Origin: Planctomycetota bacterium
GTDB lineage: Bacteria; Planctomycetota; UBA1135
Assembly: GCA_002705055.1 (NCBI GenBank)
Contig: PAHY01000044.1
Coordinates: 1-53,443, forward strand
DNA: 53,443 nt
Direction: 5' to 3'
Below the pieces are notes generated by a model. It made no database searches. It was not told where the DNA came from and worked only from the letters and a program-made list of their open reading frames with translations. The position numbers and the translations under genes were made by a program. Positions 34,235-44,900 of this stretch are shown piece by piece (position 1 is the stretch's first letter; every line of letters starts with the position of its first letter).

Positions 34235-35029
34235 TCATATTTCCGAGACCGCATTGCCGAATTCATTCGCCGCCTCGCCACCGATCGAATAGTCCCGCAA
34301 GCCCGGCGGAACTTCAGGCTGCAACTTCGGGCGTGTTCGGAAGCAGATAAACAGGTCGCCGTCTAGATCCGCCGCCAATTCGGCCTTCAAGTAGATGGGC
34401 TGCCCCGTTCGATTCAGCCCAACTAGCCAAAACGAGTCGCCGGCGCCCGCGTTGTCCCAATCATCGCCACTTGGGTTCAACACCAGATTCCCAGTCTGAG
34501 AAGACACATATGTGCTTCCGACAGTTCGGACCTCTCCGTCTTGCAAGCACAGCAACTCGGCTTCAAAAAGCGGCCGATCGTCTAGCGGAAGCACAAACCG
34601 ATCGAACTCGACATCAGGCTGAGTCTCGAGAGCATATGCACCATCCAGCCGCGGCGATGCGCTGAGCGCGCCCATTCGCAGCTCAGCTCGACGAAGCTTG
34701 TTTGACTCTTCAGCCTCCTCCCTTGACCGACGGAGTTCCTTTCGAGTTAGCTCAAGCTCCTCACTTTGAAGACGAAGCGAAAACAACAACGCGAGGAACG
34801 CAAGAAATGAAAACAACGGCCCGAGAACTCCTGCCAGGAAATCGCCGAAAGCACCCCAGTCAGCCGAGTTCTGCGATAGTTGCTGCCCATGGTAAAGCTG
34901 GAACCAAACCGAGTAGGCGCCAATCGCGAGGATGAATCCCGCTATTGCCAACCCTAGCCAGCACCTTGCCTTGGCCGAAAATACTATTGCATTGCGGCTG
35001 ACGCGTTCAGGGGGGTTCGATTTGTTCAT
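34235..35029 (-). CDS. Two-TM coiled-coil membrane protein
   Basis: This 264-residue protein has two predicted membrane helices: WLGLAIAGFILAIGAYSVWF (about 24-43) and FLAGVLGPLFSFLAFLALLF (about 61-80). A charged coiled coil follows (about 84-112, SEELELTRKELRRSREEAEE), and the rest is a soluble mixed domain. I do not recognise the soluble part. This layout recurs in uncharacterised defence-island proteins that may anchor a sensor or act as an effector at the membrane. The ATG at 35029 starts just before a basic segment; an upstream frame to 35116 would overlap the nuclease gene and is rejected. It is 40 nt after that gene and likely in the operon. Confidence 0.75.
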   Translation of the reverse strand: MNKSNPPERVSRNAIVFSAKARCWLGLAIAGFILAIGAYSVWFQLYHGQQLSQNSADWGAFGDFLAGVLGPLFSFLAFLALLFSLRLQSEELELTRKELRRSREEAEESNKLRRAELRMGALSASPRLDGAYALETQPDVEFDRFVLPLDDRPLFEAELLCLQDGEVRTVGSTYVSSQTGNLVLNPSGDDWDNAGAGDSFWLVGLNRTGQPIYLKAELAADLDGDLFICFRTRPKLQPEVPPGLRDYSIGGEAANEFGNAVSEI

Positions 35030-35069
35030 AAGTAGATAGTCACTTGCGCTGATTGCACATGGCACACGG

Positions 35070-35756
35070 TCATGGAGAAGCAGCGTACTTATTCGCCAGC
35101 AGCGACATCGCCTCACAGTCCTTCCTATTGTGCTTCACGAGGCTGGTCCATTTTCTCTTTGCACCCGGCGACCAAGAGTCATAGGAATCCTTCGTCCTGG
35201 CTTGACGCTTGCAATACCGAATACGCGCTCCCACTCTTCCAAACCCGTAATCGGTAGGCACTACAAAATCACAAGCCAACCTAGCGCACTGGACGCACAA
35301 CCCGAACGCCTTCGGGACCAACTTCTTTTTCAGTGAGGTCGATGCGCCGAAGATCTTCTTGTACGCCTTCTTTGATTCCGCAAACGCCTCTCGAAAGTGA
35401 GGCTTCACAGGGATCTTCAAGTCGAACCCAAGCCTCCCCGGAGGGAATCCGTGTTGTTCAAACACTTCCGCTTCGTGGCTCGTCCAATACACAATCCGCC
35501 GTCCCTCAGATCGAGCGCGATCGACCAAGTGCTCAAGATAATCGGGCAATTCGATTACGGGCACTTCGTGAAACCAGGCGACGTCCTGCAGCTCCTGGTC
35601 AAGAAGCGTCCATTCGTAGACACCGTCAACGAGAATGCCAGCGAGAATCGGATCGGGCGCTGCCGCATGAAACAACCGAGCCCCCTCTCCCTCGAAGTCG
35701 AGATAAATCGCCCTTTCAATCTCTGCTCGAGAAATAGAGTGATTCGTCCTGGGCAA
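35070..35756 (-). CDS. DEDD-type (RNase H-like) nuclease, intact copy
   Basis: This 228-residue protein is homologous to the amber-interrupted gene at 15514-16182. Key positions: AIYLDFEGEG (15-24, Asp and Glu of exonuclease motif I), VYWTSHEAEV (His-Glu of the middle motif), and SWSPGAKRKW then KHNRKDCEAM near the end (motif III region, Asp after Asn-x-x). The family pattern is that of DnaQ/YprB-like exonucleases acting 3' to 5' on DNA or RNA. Several cysteines (LCVQCARLAC) may bind metal. It begins 15 nt after the DUF499 gene, so it is in the Hma-like operon and probably not needed for the core trio elsewhere. The substrate is unknown. Confidence 0.7.
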   Translation of the reverse strand: MPRTNHSISRAEIERAIYLDFEGEGARLFHAAAPDPILAGILVDGVYEWTLLDQELQDVAWFHEVPVIELPDYLEHLVDRARSEGRRIVYWTSHEAEVFEQHGFPPGRLGFDLKIPVKPHFREAFAESKKAYKKIFGASTSLKKKLVPKAFGLCVQCARLACDFVVPTDYGFGRVGARIRYCKRQARTKDSYDSWSPGAKRKWTSLVKHNRKDCEAMSLLANKYAASP

Positions 35757-35771
35757 GTCGAGTTCCTCTCG

Positions 35772-38700
35772 CTAGTCGCCGAACTCAACGTGCTTGAACT
35801 TCAAGGCGTTCGCGTTCTCTCGGACTGTGCGGACGACTTCCGGTGAGATCCCATTCGATACGTCGACTCGAATCTCTAGTGAAAGAGAGACGCCAGCCTG
35901 ACCCGGGTCCAAGTGCTGGAGGATCTCTTCTGAGATCTGGCGTACTTGGCTAGACAGCCGCATGTAGTTGAGATCAACACTGGCGGCGAATGTCTTAGGC
36001 AAGATTTCCGGCGAAGGTGCATCGGGATCCGGGCCTGGCTCAACGCCATCACCGTCGTCGTCTGGCGCCGGCGGTTCGACCTGCTGCTTGGCGGCCTGCG
36101 CCACTTCGGGCTTGACCAAGAGCGTCTGCCCATAGACTACTCCAACACCCTCAGAAACGCGAAGACCCATGTACCGGCCCTTGCCTTCGTCGAAACCCTC
36201 TGCGATTCCAAACGCGTCTCGGACCTCGAGCAACCCGGCTCCGTCACGCACCGCATCCTCTAGTACGGTTGGCTTGGTCAGACGCGGCAGGTACAGGTAC
36301 TTGGGGAACCACTCCTGAAGATCTTCAAGCTTGACGTGCTCGACCTCTTCCCAAAGGTACTTGTCAAGCTCCATGCGCAATCGAACGCCACCCATCTGTG
36401 GCAGCAGGTGTTCGTCCTTTGTGAGCTTGCTTGCCGTTCGTTCGGCCAACGACTCAGACCCTGAGACCTTCACGAAGTCCCACCGGATCGGCTCAGAAGG
36501 AGTCAACCGCGTCGGGCTAATTGCCCAGATCCAAGTCTGCCCAATTTTGATATCGACCGCTTGCTTGAACTCCGCCGCTTTGGACTTTGCCTGGTTCTTC
36601 TGGAATGCGTCGAGATTGTAGGTTTCCCAACGCTCGTGGATCTCGTTCCACGCTCGGTAACTTGCGGCAGCCTCAAGGAGGCTTGCTAGCTCCTTTTCAT
36701 CCGGCGCAAGAAACACCACCGCATTCTGATAAACCCTCGGCCCAGAGCCTCTGGACTCGAGATACTCCGCCGCCGATTGCGCAGCCAGAGTGTCCTCCTT
36801 TCTACGCTTGTGGGTCAGCTTTGGTCCGAAGATGACGAGCCGCGTCTTCGCTTCGTCCGGGACTTCTGCAGGGCTCTCTGGGCAAACGTGGACCCCCGAG
36901 AATGCACCGCGACTTCGATCCTCACGCAGCTTCGCCACAAGATCAGCATGCAGCTCCTCCGGCTCGCGCAGAAGCTGAGAAGCCTTCGCCTCTGCCGTTC
37001 GGTTGAGGTTGGGCTTGGTCGAGATCCAATAACGGTTACCGTCCTGGTGAATGTTCTGCCCACGGTCACTGATCCTCCGAAGAGCATCGCTGAATGTACC
37101 GAGCGGCTCTCCCGGCTGTGCCGCACCGAGCAGGATCCGCTCCGCACCAATGCCAGGCGTGCTGGAGTCCGAACCCGGCGCAGTTCCGATGTAAAGAGTC
37201 CGGGCGACCCTGCGAGCCGCTGCAAGTTTCCCCAGATTCGTGATCCGACTGTCCAGCTCGAGGGGCATGGAATCGGCCCCATCGATGTCCTTGCTAATGA
37301 TCGGCTCCCACGGGTCCGAAAGGTACCGCGTCAGCTCACTCTTGATCGTGGGATCATCCATCGGGATCGACGCCGGCATGATCATGAGCGCTTTGTCCCC
37401 ACTCTCCCAGAGTCGGTGGATGACTTTGGCGAGAAGCCGTAGAACTCCACGCGTTCTCTGGAATCGGTCGAGCGTACTCCAATCGTCGTACAACCTGCGG
37501 AAGAGCTCGGGATGAATGGGGTAGGACCCACGCATCTTCTCTCGATAGTCGCCTTCACGGCAATCAAGCGGGAAGTCACCCTCATTCTTCCGGTACATGT
37601 TGAGGAAATCCTCAATCACTGCATCTCGAGTGGCAAAATCCTCCTTTGTTGCGATGGGTTCGAAGAGACGCCTGCGCACAATCTCGAAGCCCTCGTCGCC
37701 TCCAGCCGGGCGCCAAGGCTTGGCCACGCGCTGAAAGACATTCTTCAGGACATCGAGCGCCTTCTCGCCGTTCTCGCCACCGATTTCGATCTTCGATGCA
37801 GGGATCGACGCAACGACGAGCGTCCCGGGCGCCTGCTTGGCCGCCTCGGTGAGCGCCTGCGCAAACGAGGCCTGAGCATCGAAGCTGCCCGCAGGAAGGC
37901 CCTCCTTTCCGGGGATCTGCCTCGCGTATGCGACCCATTCGTCGATCAAGACCAAGCAAGGCGCATGTGCCTTGAACAACTCAGCGAGCACCCCGGCACC
38001 AGGGCTCACCCCCGCCGCATCTGAGTCCGCGACTTTGGCGTAGCCGTTTGCGCCACCCAGTTGCCACGCCATTTCCCCCCAGAACGTTCGAACGGTTGTC
38101 CCATCCTCTTTCACCGAGGTTTCTGATGGGGACAGAGCCGTGCCCACGAGTACGGCGCGACTCGCCCGCTTCGGATGCGTAACCCCACTCTCATTCAGAA
38201 GAGGCTCCAGGCCCTCCAACGAGCCCGCGTCTACCCCCGAAAACAGGTGGTAGAGCGCCAACATCGAGTGCGTCTTGCCACCTCCGAAGTTGGTTTGGAG
38301 CTCAACGACCGGGTCGCCATCTCCCCCATCTAAGCGGGTGAGCGCGCCGACCAAGAGATCCTTCATTCCTTCTGTGATGTAAGTGCGCCGGAAGAACTCA
38401 ACCGGGTCGCTGTACTCAGGCACCCCCTCCCCCTTGTTGACTTGAGCGAGGTCCGCGGCGAATTCCGCCTGCATGTAGTTGCCGGAGGCGACGTCCTTGT
38501 GAGGAGTCACCACCGACCGCCATGGCTGCAAGTTGGCCGACGCCATGCCTTCAAACGTCGGCGTGTAGCGAGTCCGATTCCTCGCCTCCTCTGCAAATAC
38601 CGCGCGATTGAGATCTTTCCTCTGCTTCGAGGTCTCCTCTGCCTGCTCCGACGCACCAACAGCGCGCAACAACTGCTCCATCTGATCCAGGGCTCGCAAG

Positions 38701-39014
38701 ACCTCATCTGAAGTGAAGCGCTTTTCATGCCCCCAGTCATTCCGAATCGTCCGGATCAAGCTGAGATAGGAGCGTGCGTCATGCCCCAGAGTATTGCTGA
38801 AAACCGGACGCCAAAAATCACTCATCGCCTTGACCAGCGCAGAGACGTCCCAGTCAAAGGTCCCATCACTCGCCTTGCGAACCTGAACGGAACTATCGAC
38901 TCGGTCCATCCAATCGTCGGCGTACGCAGCAAACTCCCGCTCGACGTAGGGGATGAGACCTTGCTTGAGGGTATCGAGACCGTTGCGGACTCTCTGTGTA
39001 TTTGATACTGCCAT
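35772..39014 (-). CDS. DUF499 ATPase with N-terminal Swt1-like HEPN domain
   Basis: This 1080-residue protein begins with a HEPN domain of the Swt1 type: residues 1-125, with the RNase motif RNDWGH (91-96) and helix EKRFTSDEVLRALDQMEQLL. The P-loop ATPase follows: Walker A FGGGKTH (243-249), Walker B LVLIDEW (354-360). The rest is DUF499, long and mainly helical, with a proline/aspartate-rich linker (PPAPDDDGDGVEPGPDPDAP) before the last 100 residues. The ATG at 39014 is chosen because MAVSNTQRVRNGLDTL starts the HEPN; 63 upstream codons overlap the methylase and are rejected. HEPN proteins often cleave RNA when a threat is sensed, so this may be the toxic effector of the system. The DUF499 family is certain and the HEPN likely. 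Confidence 0.9.
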   Translation of the reverse strand: MAVSNTQRVRNGLDTLKQGLIPYVEREFAAYADDWMDRVDSSVQVRKASDGTFDWDVSALVKAMSDFWRPVFSNTLGHDARSYLSLIRTIRNDWGHEKRFTSDEVLRALDQMEQLLRAVGASEQAEETSKQRKDLNRAVFAEEARNRTRYTPTFEGMASANLQPWRSVVTPHKDVASGNYMQAEFAADLAQVNKGEGVPEYSDPVEFFRRTYITEGMKDLLVGALTRLDGGDGDPVVELQTNFGGGKTHSMLALYHLFSGVDAGSLEGLEPLLNESGVTHPKRASRAVLVGTALSPSETSVKEDGTTVRTFWGEMAWQLGGANGYAKVADSDAAGVSPGAGVLAELFKAHAPCLVLIDEWVAYARQIPGKEGLPAGSFDAQASFAQALTEAAKQAPGTLVVASIPASKIEIGGENGEKALDVLKNVFQRVAKPWRPAGGDEGFEIVRRRLFEPIATKEDFATRDAVIEDFLNMYRKNEGDFPLDCREGDYREKMRGSYPIHPELFRRLYDDWSTLDRFQRTRGVLRLLAKVIHRLWESGDKALMIMPASIPMDDPTIKSELTRYLSDPWEPIISKDIDGADSMPLELDSRITNLGKLAAARRVARTLYIGTAPGSDSSTPGIGAERILLGAAQPGEPLGTFSDALRRISDRGQNIHQDGNRYWISTKPNLNRTAEAKASQLLREPEELHADLVAKLREDRSRGAFSGVHVCPESPAEVPDEAKTRLVIFGPKLTHKRRKEDTLAAQSAAEYLESRGSGPRVYQNAVVFLAPDEKELASLLEAAASYRAWNEIHERWETYNLDAFQKNQAKSKAAEFKQAVDIKIGQTWIWAISPTRLTPSEPIRWDFVKVSGSESLAERTASKLTKDEHLLPQMGGVRLRMELDKYLWEEVEHVKLEDLQEWFPKYLYLPRLTKPTVLEDAVRDGAGLLEVRDAFGIAEGFDEGKGRYMGLRVSEGVGVVYGQTLLVKPEVAQAAKQQVEPPAPDDDGDGVEPGPDPDAPSPEILPKTFAASVDLNYMRLSSQVRQISEEILQHLDPGQAGVSLSLEIRVDVSNGISPEVVRTVRENANALKFKHVEFGD

Positions 39015-39027
39015 CGTGATCAGCGGA

Positions 39028-41904
39028 CTATTCGTACAGACTTGATTGAGTAGGCGACGAGCCTGAATCCACGGTCGCTGTTGACGCCAGCCTCTCCAGC
39101 TCGGGCCAGGCGACGACGAGGCCGTTGTAGGCGCGGGCCTCCTCGGCGTCGCCCTTGCGTTCGCAGTGGGTGTAGAGGCGGTAGGCGAGGGTGCGGGCGG
39201 CATCGGCGCGGGGGCCGATGGCGCGCAGGAGAGCGGCGGCAGCCTCCTCGCCTTTCTCCTCGAGGCGCTTAATCAGGTGCTGGGTGCACTCCCAGACCGT
39301 AAGGGTCGTGTCCGTGACGGGGTCCCAGTCCTCGGGCAGCTGCTCGCGGGTGCGCAGACGGGTCTTGCTGGCTGCCGAGTGCACTAGACCTGCCCTCTTG
39401 ACCGCTTCGACGGAGACATTGCACGACGTGGCCAGGATCTCGGAGTCACCATAAGGGCCCTCCGCGAAGCCGTGGGTCTCGAACCAAGTGATCGCGAAGC
39501 GAGTCTTGGCGTCAAGGTCCGTTTCCTCGCCACCCCGCACCTCGTCCACGACCTCGTGGATGATCTGCAGGGCCGTGCGGACAGACATCGCCGAGCCATC
39601 GGCCTCGATCACCTTGGAGTGGCGCGAGAAGACTGCCATGCCCGGTCCGATCGAAGCCTGGGACATGTCGACGGGGGCGATGTTGCCTTTCTCGAGGTCG
39701 TGAATCGCGGCGGGGAGCTCGTTAAGGAGCAGCCGGCGGAAGTCGCCGCGTGTGATGATGGGAGAGGATGCGTGCCTCAGTCGACAAACAAGCACCATCG
39801 AAGAAGCAAGGGCATTGGCGCCAATTCCGATTGTTCGCGCCGCACGCTCCGTTCGGATAGGAAGAGTTGCAGTAACGGCTAAGCCAGATGCCAAGACTGC
39901 CGCTAGGAAAGCCTCCCAACCTGTGGATGAGGTTGAGCCGGCCTTGGTTTCGGATTGTTTGAAGGCGTAGTAGATGGTGACAGGGCTTGCAGTCGAAGCG
40001 CTCACGCAGACGGCATTCATGACCTCCGTCATTCCTCCGAGAAAGAAACTGTTCGCCTGATCCTTGCTCCCATGCCTGGCTGGTGTCGCAACGAGTTCTT
40101 CAGCCTTCGGAACCAAGACAGTGCCAAAGAGGCGAGGGAAAATTGAGTTGAGGTTACGCCTTAGCCAAACGTAGAAGAAATCAGAAAGGTCGGCGTAGCT
40201 GATGTTGTCGTAGTAAGGAGGATCCGTTGAAACACAGGGAGCAGTCGATGCGCGCGGCATTGCTTGCGCAGGGGCCTGAAAGGCCGTTCCTGTGTTCGGC
40301 ATTGACGGCAAGCTATGAGGGGAGCTTGCGACCCACTCGACATGGTTAAGGAAGTTACCGACGGAGTTTGAAAGGGGATTGACTTCCGTGAAGTCCCAGG
40401 CCATCGGGATTGCCTGCCGCGCAAAAGTATTCCGAACGCCCTGGATTGGACTAATCCAGGAGCAAATAGAGGAGGACCAATCTGCGAGCTTGCTTACAGA
40501 AAACTGCAGGTATGTCGCCAAAGAATCCCCATATGCCACAGCTCCAAGCGCCCCATCCTCAAGCCCCTTCCCATCATCGGCCCAGCCCGCGGCGCGGGCA
40601 TCGGCGATAACCTTGTCGCGGGCTTCCAGGACCAAATCCGAGAAGGTCGTCAGCGCCACGAGCTGGCGGGGGGTGAAGAGGTCGCCATGGGTCCTCAGGC
40701 CATACCCACCGACGTTGACCTTCGCCTTTCCCTCGAGCCCGGTCTCGGGAGAGAACGTGGGCTGAGCTGATTCAGCAAGCTGCTGCATCTCGTCGGTTGG
40801 AGGCAAGTAGATCCGCTTCCTGTTGCCCTCTGCCACGACGGCCATGAGACGCACCCCCATGCGACCTGCTTGGCCTTCAGTTCTGATGTACTTGAAGGGG
40901 AGTGGGGCTCCAGAAGACAAGCAAGTTCCACCCTGGCGGACGACAGTCCCCGCTAACTTTGGCTCTCCCTCCCCGGCCCGAATCTCGAAGCGGTACGACC
41001 TGCGGTCTTCCGACAACACGGGCTCCACCCATGCACGCTTGCCCTTCTTCGTCGAAAGCATGAACGATCGCACCAGCGGGACGTGGACCCCCTTGAACGC
41101 AGGGTCCGGGCTCTCCACCGTCCGGGCCCACAGCCACGCGATCACCGCTGCCTTGCCTCCGCCGTGCTCTTCAGGCAGGTCGACCTCCGGGTAAAGGTGC
41201 CCAATGCGCTTCTTGGCCTCAGCGCGCATCCACTCGCCGTAGTGGCGCACATCCTCAGCGAGGCCTTCGGCTCCACTCCAGTTCATACGCTGTTCTGCCT
41301 CAGGATGCACAGGCGCACGACCCGCGAACTTCGGCGGGATCTCGATCAGCGCCTTGTTGATCAGGACCGCCACCGGGTTCAGGTCGGTGGCGATGGCGCG
41401 CAGGCCGAGGCGCTGGGCCTCCAGGGGGATCGAGCCGCCGCCGGCGAAGGGGTCGTGGACCGGAGGGGCGACCTCGGCGAGGTAGGCGTTCACGACCTCA
41501 GGGGTAGCGGACTCGGCCAGCACTTCTTCGTCGCGCTCGTTGGCCTCGCCGTCGGCCACGCGATTGCGGGCGAGGCTCTGGGCGATCTCCTTGCGAGCGG
41601 CGTTCAGGACGCGGGTGTTGTTCGAGTTCTCCCAGAGGACGAGCTCCTCCAGAATGCGGAAGAGCCGCTGGCGCTCGGCGTCCTGGGCCTTCTCGGTGGG
41701 GAACAGGTCCGGCCAGGATGAAGGGTCGTCGACCAGCTGGCCGAAGAGGACCGCGCGGCAGGAGGCGAGGGGGCGGCGGGCCCACCGCAAGTGAAGAGTG
41801 GCGGGATGCCCCTTCCTCGGCACTGACTTCTCGTGCTGAGAAGCAGCGTTGATCGCCTCCAGGGGCATCGCCACCTCGATCATCTTCTTGCGGTACTCAG
41901 TCAT
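39028..41904 (-). CDS. DUF1156 DNA adenine methylase
   Basis: This 958-residue protein opens with the DUF1156 domain (residues 1-90; RWARRPLASCRAVLFG) and carries the S-adenosylmethionine motif DPFAGGGSIPLEAQ (151-164) before the catalytic motif TDPPYYDNISYADLS (near 560), the zeta/alpha-like order of amino-methyltransferases. It would mark host DNA so the helicase and ATPase partners spare it. The start codon overlaps the helicase stop by 4 nt (ATGA), and 13 nt separate it from the DUF499 gene, so the three core genes form one transcript. The C-terminal 100 residues contain a helical repeat. This is a good family match; the target sequence is unknown. Confidence 0.92.
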   Translation of the reverse strand: MTEYRKKMIEVAMPLEAINAASQHEKSVPRKGHPATLHLRWARRPLASCRAVLFGQLVDDPSSWPDLFPTEKAQDAERQRLFRILEELVLWENSNNTRVLNAARKEIAQSLARNRVADGEANERDEEVLAESATPEVVNAYLAEVAPPVHDPFAGGGSIPLEAQRLGLRAIATDLNPVAVLINKALIEIPPKFAGRAPVHPEAEQRMNWSGAEGLAEDVRHYGEWMRAEAKKRIGHLYPEVDLPEEHGGGKAAVIAWLWARTVESPDPAFKGVHVPLVRSFMLSTKKGKRAWVEPVLSEDRRSYRFEIRAGEGEPKLAGTVVRQGGTCLSSGAPLPFKYIRTEGQAGRMGVRLMAVVAEGNRKRIYLPPTDEMQQLAESAQPTFSPETGLEGKAKVNVGGYGLRTHGDLFTPRQLVALTTFSDLVLEARDKVIADARAAGWADDGKGLEDGALGAVAYGDSLATYLQFSVSKLADWSSSICSWISPIQGVRNTFARQAIPMAWDFTEVNPLSNSVGNFLNHVEWVASSPHSLPSMPNTGTAFQAPAQAMPRASTAPCVSTDPPYYDNISYADLSDFFYVWLRRNLNSIFPRLFGTVLVPKAEELVATPARHGSKDQANSFFLGGMTEVMNAVCVSASTASPVTIYYAFKQSETKAGSTSSTGWEAFLAAVLASGLAVTATLPIRTERAARTIGIGANALASSMVLVCRLRHASSPIITRGDFRRLLLNELPAAIHDLEKGNIAPVDMSQASIGPGMAVFSRHSKVIEADGSAMSVRTALQIIHEVVDEVRGGEETDLDAKTRFAITWFETHGFAEGPYGDSEILATSCNVSVEAVKRAGLVHSAASKTRLRTREQLPEDWDPVTDTTLTVWECTQHLIKRLEEKGEEAAAALLRAIGPRADAARTLAYRLYTHCERKGDAEEARAYNGLVVAWPELERLASTATVDSGSSPTQSSLYE

Positions 41905-44900
41905 ACGCTTGGGGACGCCTTTCGCAGCAAGGAGGCGAGCGGGAAAGAGGAGCTCGTCATCTCGAAGCCTGGGCGTCCGAAATCATACGAGCCTCCTGGA
42001 ACGAAGACTGGGGCAGACACCGTTTCCCCCGCGACCTGGACAATCGCAAGCCGGAATCGCTCTGGCACGTTGTTCGCGCAGCGAATCTCGTTTGCCGTCA
42101 GGGTGACCGAGTCGGCGCCCTGAACCCGTCCCTTGACCTCAATGAAGTAGACCTCATCAGGGTCTTGCGGGTTGCGACTCTCGATGTCGTGCCCGATTCC
42201 CCTCGTCGCGCTGACATCACTTGGTTGGCGCCCAGCAGCGCGTTCGGCCGCCATGACTGCCGCCATCGCAGCCAGCTCCACCCGCTTGCGTGCCTCCGCA
42301 TCGGCACCATCATCTGGGTCGTTTGCTGTCTGTCCTTGGAGACTCTTCAAGAGGCCCGCCGGGATGACAAGTGCGCCCCCAAGAATGCTCGGGACGCCCG
42401 GGCGAATCTCGAGCTCCCGTTGGATCTCCGCCTCTCGAGCTTGGAGTCGCTCGGTGAGATTATCGCGACGAGTCGCCGCCTGCTTTGCCGGGAGTGCCGT
42501 CTTCTTGCCAGCTTGCTCTCGCTCACGAAGCTCGTTGTAGCGATTGTCCCAGTGCATGATCTCGCGCGTGAGTCGAGAACGCACCTCCTCCATCGTCTTC
42601 TTGATTGCAGGGCCGCGAAGGTCCTTCACCTCCTGGAGATGCTTCGGCACCAACGCAGCAGATGCCCAAGCCGTCACTTCGTGCTCCCAGTCACGCTTCA
42701 TCCAGGGGGCGTCGAGAGCCTCACTAAGGAGGCCCAGCTCCGTTTCCGATGCAGGACGATAGTCAAGATAGGGAGCGGCGCCCGCATCTTGGTACTCGCC
42801 CTGCTCTCCGACCTCCACGTATCGCATGCGGCGCGAAACAACGTGCGCTTCCCCATGTCGGTTACGCCTTCCATCAGTGACCGTCTCGTCGATGGAGAAG
42901 AGGAGTCGAGGGGTCGTCCCAAAGTCGCGCTCATCGATCAGGACTGCTCCTTGCTTCAGGAGTGCCCCATGCCGCTCTCGGATGAGGTCGATGGTCGCGT
43001 CGAGCAAGGGGTGCCCAAGGCCAACGAGCTCCGCCCGGGGAGGGCAATCCGCGAAGGCCTTTTCAAAGCAAACCCTCTCGTAGCGCTGAAGGACGGGTGC
43101 ACCGGTTCCAATCTGCCGGTCCCGCTCACGAATCGCCTGGGGGACCCGTGTGATCTCGGAGCGCCCCTCTTCCCTGCGGTGAATCGCTCCACCCAGGTGA
43201 GAAAACGCCTCTCGGAAGAAAGCCTCGATGAAGTGCGGCTGGAGACGCCGCGCTTCCGCACGAATCATCTGGTCACGAATTGCGGCGACCTGCTTTGGGT
43301 CCATCGCGTCGTGACAGAGAGCTTGGCGTTCCAAGACTCGGCGCAGGTTCTCCGGATCGAAAACCGTATCGATGACCTTCTTGATCTCGCTCTCGCCTTC
43401 AGGGGTCTTGCCTTTGAGGATGGCCTCCTCAAGGAGTTTGCGCAGCGGCTTCTGGTCAAAGAGCTGGCCGAGAACGTCAAAGACCTTACCCTGCAGCGAC
43501 TCAGCGGAGGCCTCGAGCTTGTGCAGAAGCTTGACGTAGACGTCACCTTCCCGCGTGTCCTTCGCGATCAGGTTCCATAGGTGGCAGACCTCTGTTTGGC
43601 CGATACGGTGAATTCGACCAAAGCGCTGCTCCAGCCGGTTGGGATTCCAAGGGAGGTCGTAGTTGACCATCAGATGCGCGCGCTGAAGGTTGACGCCTTC
43701 CCCCGCCGCATCATTTGCAATCAACACCTGAACCTCTGGGTCATTCATGAAAGCGTGCACGACTTTGCGTCGCTCCTCTCGCGTCACACCTCCATGAATC
43801 TCGACAACCGCTTCTGCCCTTCCGATTCGTGAACGGACCTTGTCGACGAGATAGGCAAGCGTGTCACGGAACTCGCTAAAGATGACAAGCTTCCGGCGAT
43901 TCCCTTTCTCGTCAACCATCAGCGGGTCATCGAGAATACTCTGCAGCTCATTCCACTTTGCATCAAAGCCTGCACGGACGACACGCTTCGCTTGCTCTTC
44001 TAGCAGCTTCAGTATGTCGATCTCGGCCTGGAGTTCTTCGAGTGATTGAGCCGCGGTCGAGTTGTCAATGAGCTGCTCCTCGAGATTCTCAATCTCATCC
44101 TGTGGAGTTTCGTCGTAGAAGTTGTCGAGGTCTTCAAAGAGGCCCTCGGCCGCTTCCAAACGCTCTTGGCGCCCACGCAAGGCGAGACGCTCTTCGCTAA
44201 GGCGTGACTCCAGTCGCTCACGACGCCGTTGCAGCGATCGATAGATTGCGCGGGAGGAAGAGGCGAGACGCCGCTGCAGCGTCATGAGTGCAAATCCTAC
44301 GTTGACGCGGCGCGACCCGTCACCTTCGGCCATCCGGTCTGCCAGGTTCATCTGGTTCCTGACGTAATCAGTGACCGCTGTATAGAGCCGGGCTTCCTCA
44401 AGTGAGAGCTCGTACTGGGCCGTGTACGACTTGCGCTCGGGGAACAAAGGGCTGCCGTCAAATCGAACAAGCTCCTCCTTGATCATACGGCGCATCAGAT
44501 CCGAGGGGTCTTGACTGTGGATCCCATCGCGGAACTTGCCTTCGTATCGGTCGCTATCGATGAGAGCCAAGAACAGCTGGAACGACTCCTCGTGTCCGTT
44601 GTGTGGTGTCGCAGTCATGAGCAGGAAGTTCCTGCAATGCGACCCAATCACACGGCCGAGGTCGTATCGCTTCGTACGCTTGACCTCTCCACCTGTGTAA
44701 CTCGCGCTCATGCGGTGAGCCTCATCGACGATGACGAGATCCCATTCGCGGGCGGACTTCAGCCGCGCCTGTAGATCCTCGTTGCGGCTCAGCTGGTCCA
44801 TTCGCGCGATCAGACATGCATGACGGTCGAACGGACTGTCAGCACCTGAAGCCTGGATCATCTCTCGCGTCAGGAGGTCAAAGTGCAGCCCAAACTTCTC

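Noticed and set aside
35030..35116. Upstream start for the two-TM protein
   Set aside because: It would overlap the 3' end of the nuclease gene and add a Cys/Arg-rich stretch unlike a membrane protein start.
36001..36060. Low-complexity Pro/Asp/Gly stretch as a frameshift in the DUF499 gene
   Set aside because: The frame is open on both sides and the sequence reads as a flexible linker.
39015..39203. N-terminal extension of the DUF499 protein
   Set aside because: It is Pro/Ala/Ser/Thr-rich out-of-frame sequence over the end of the methylase gene; the HEPN domain starts right after the Met at 39014.
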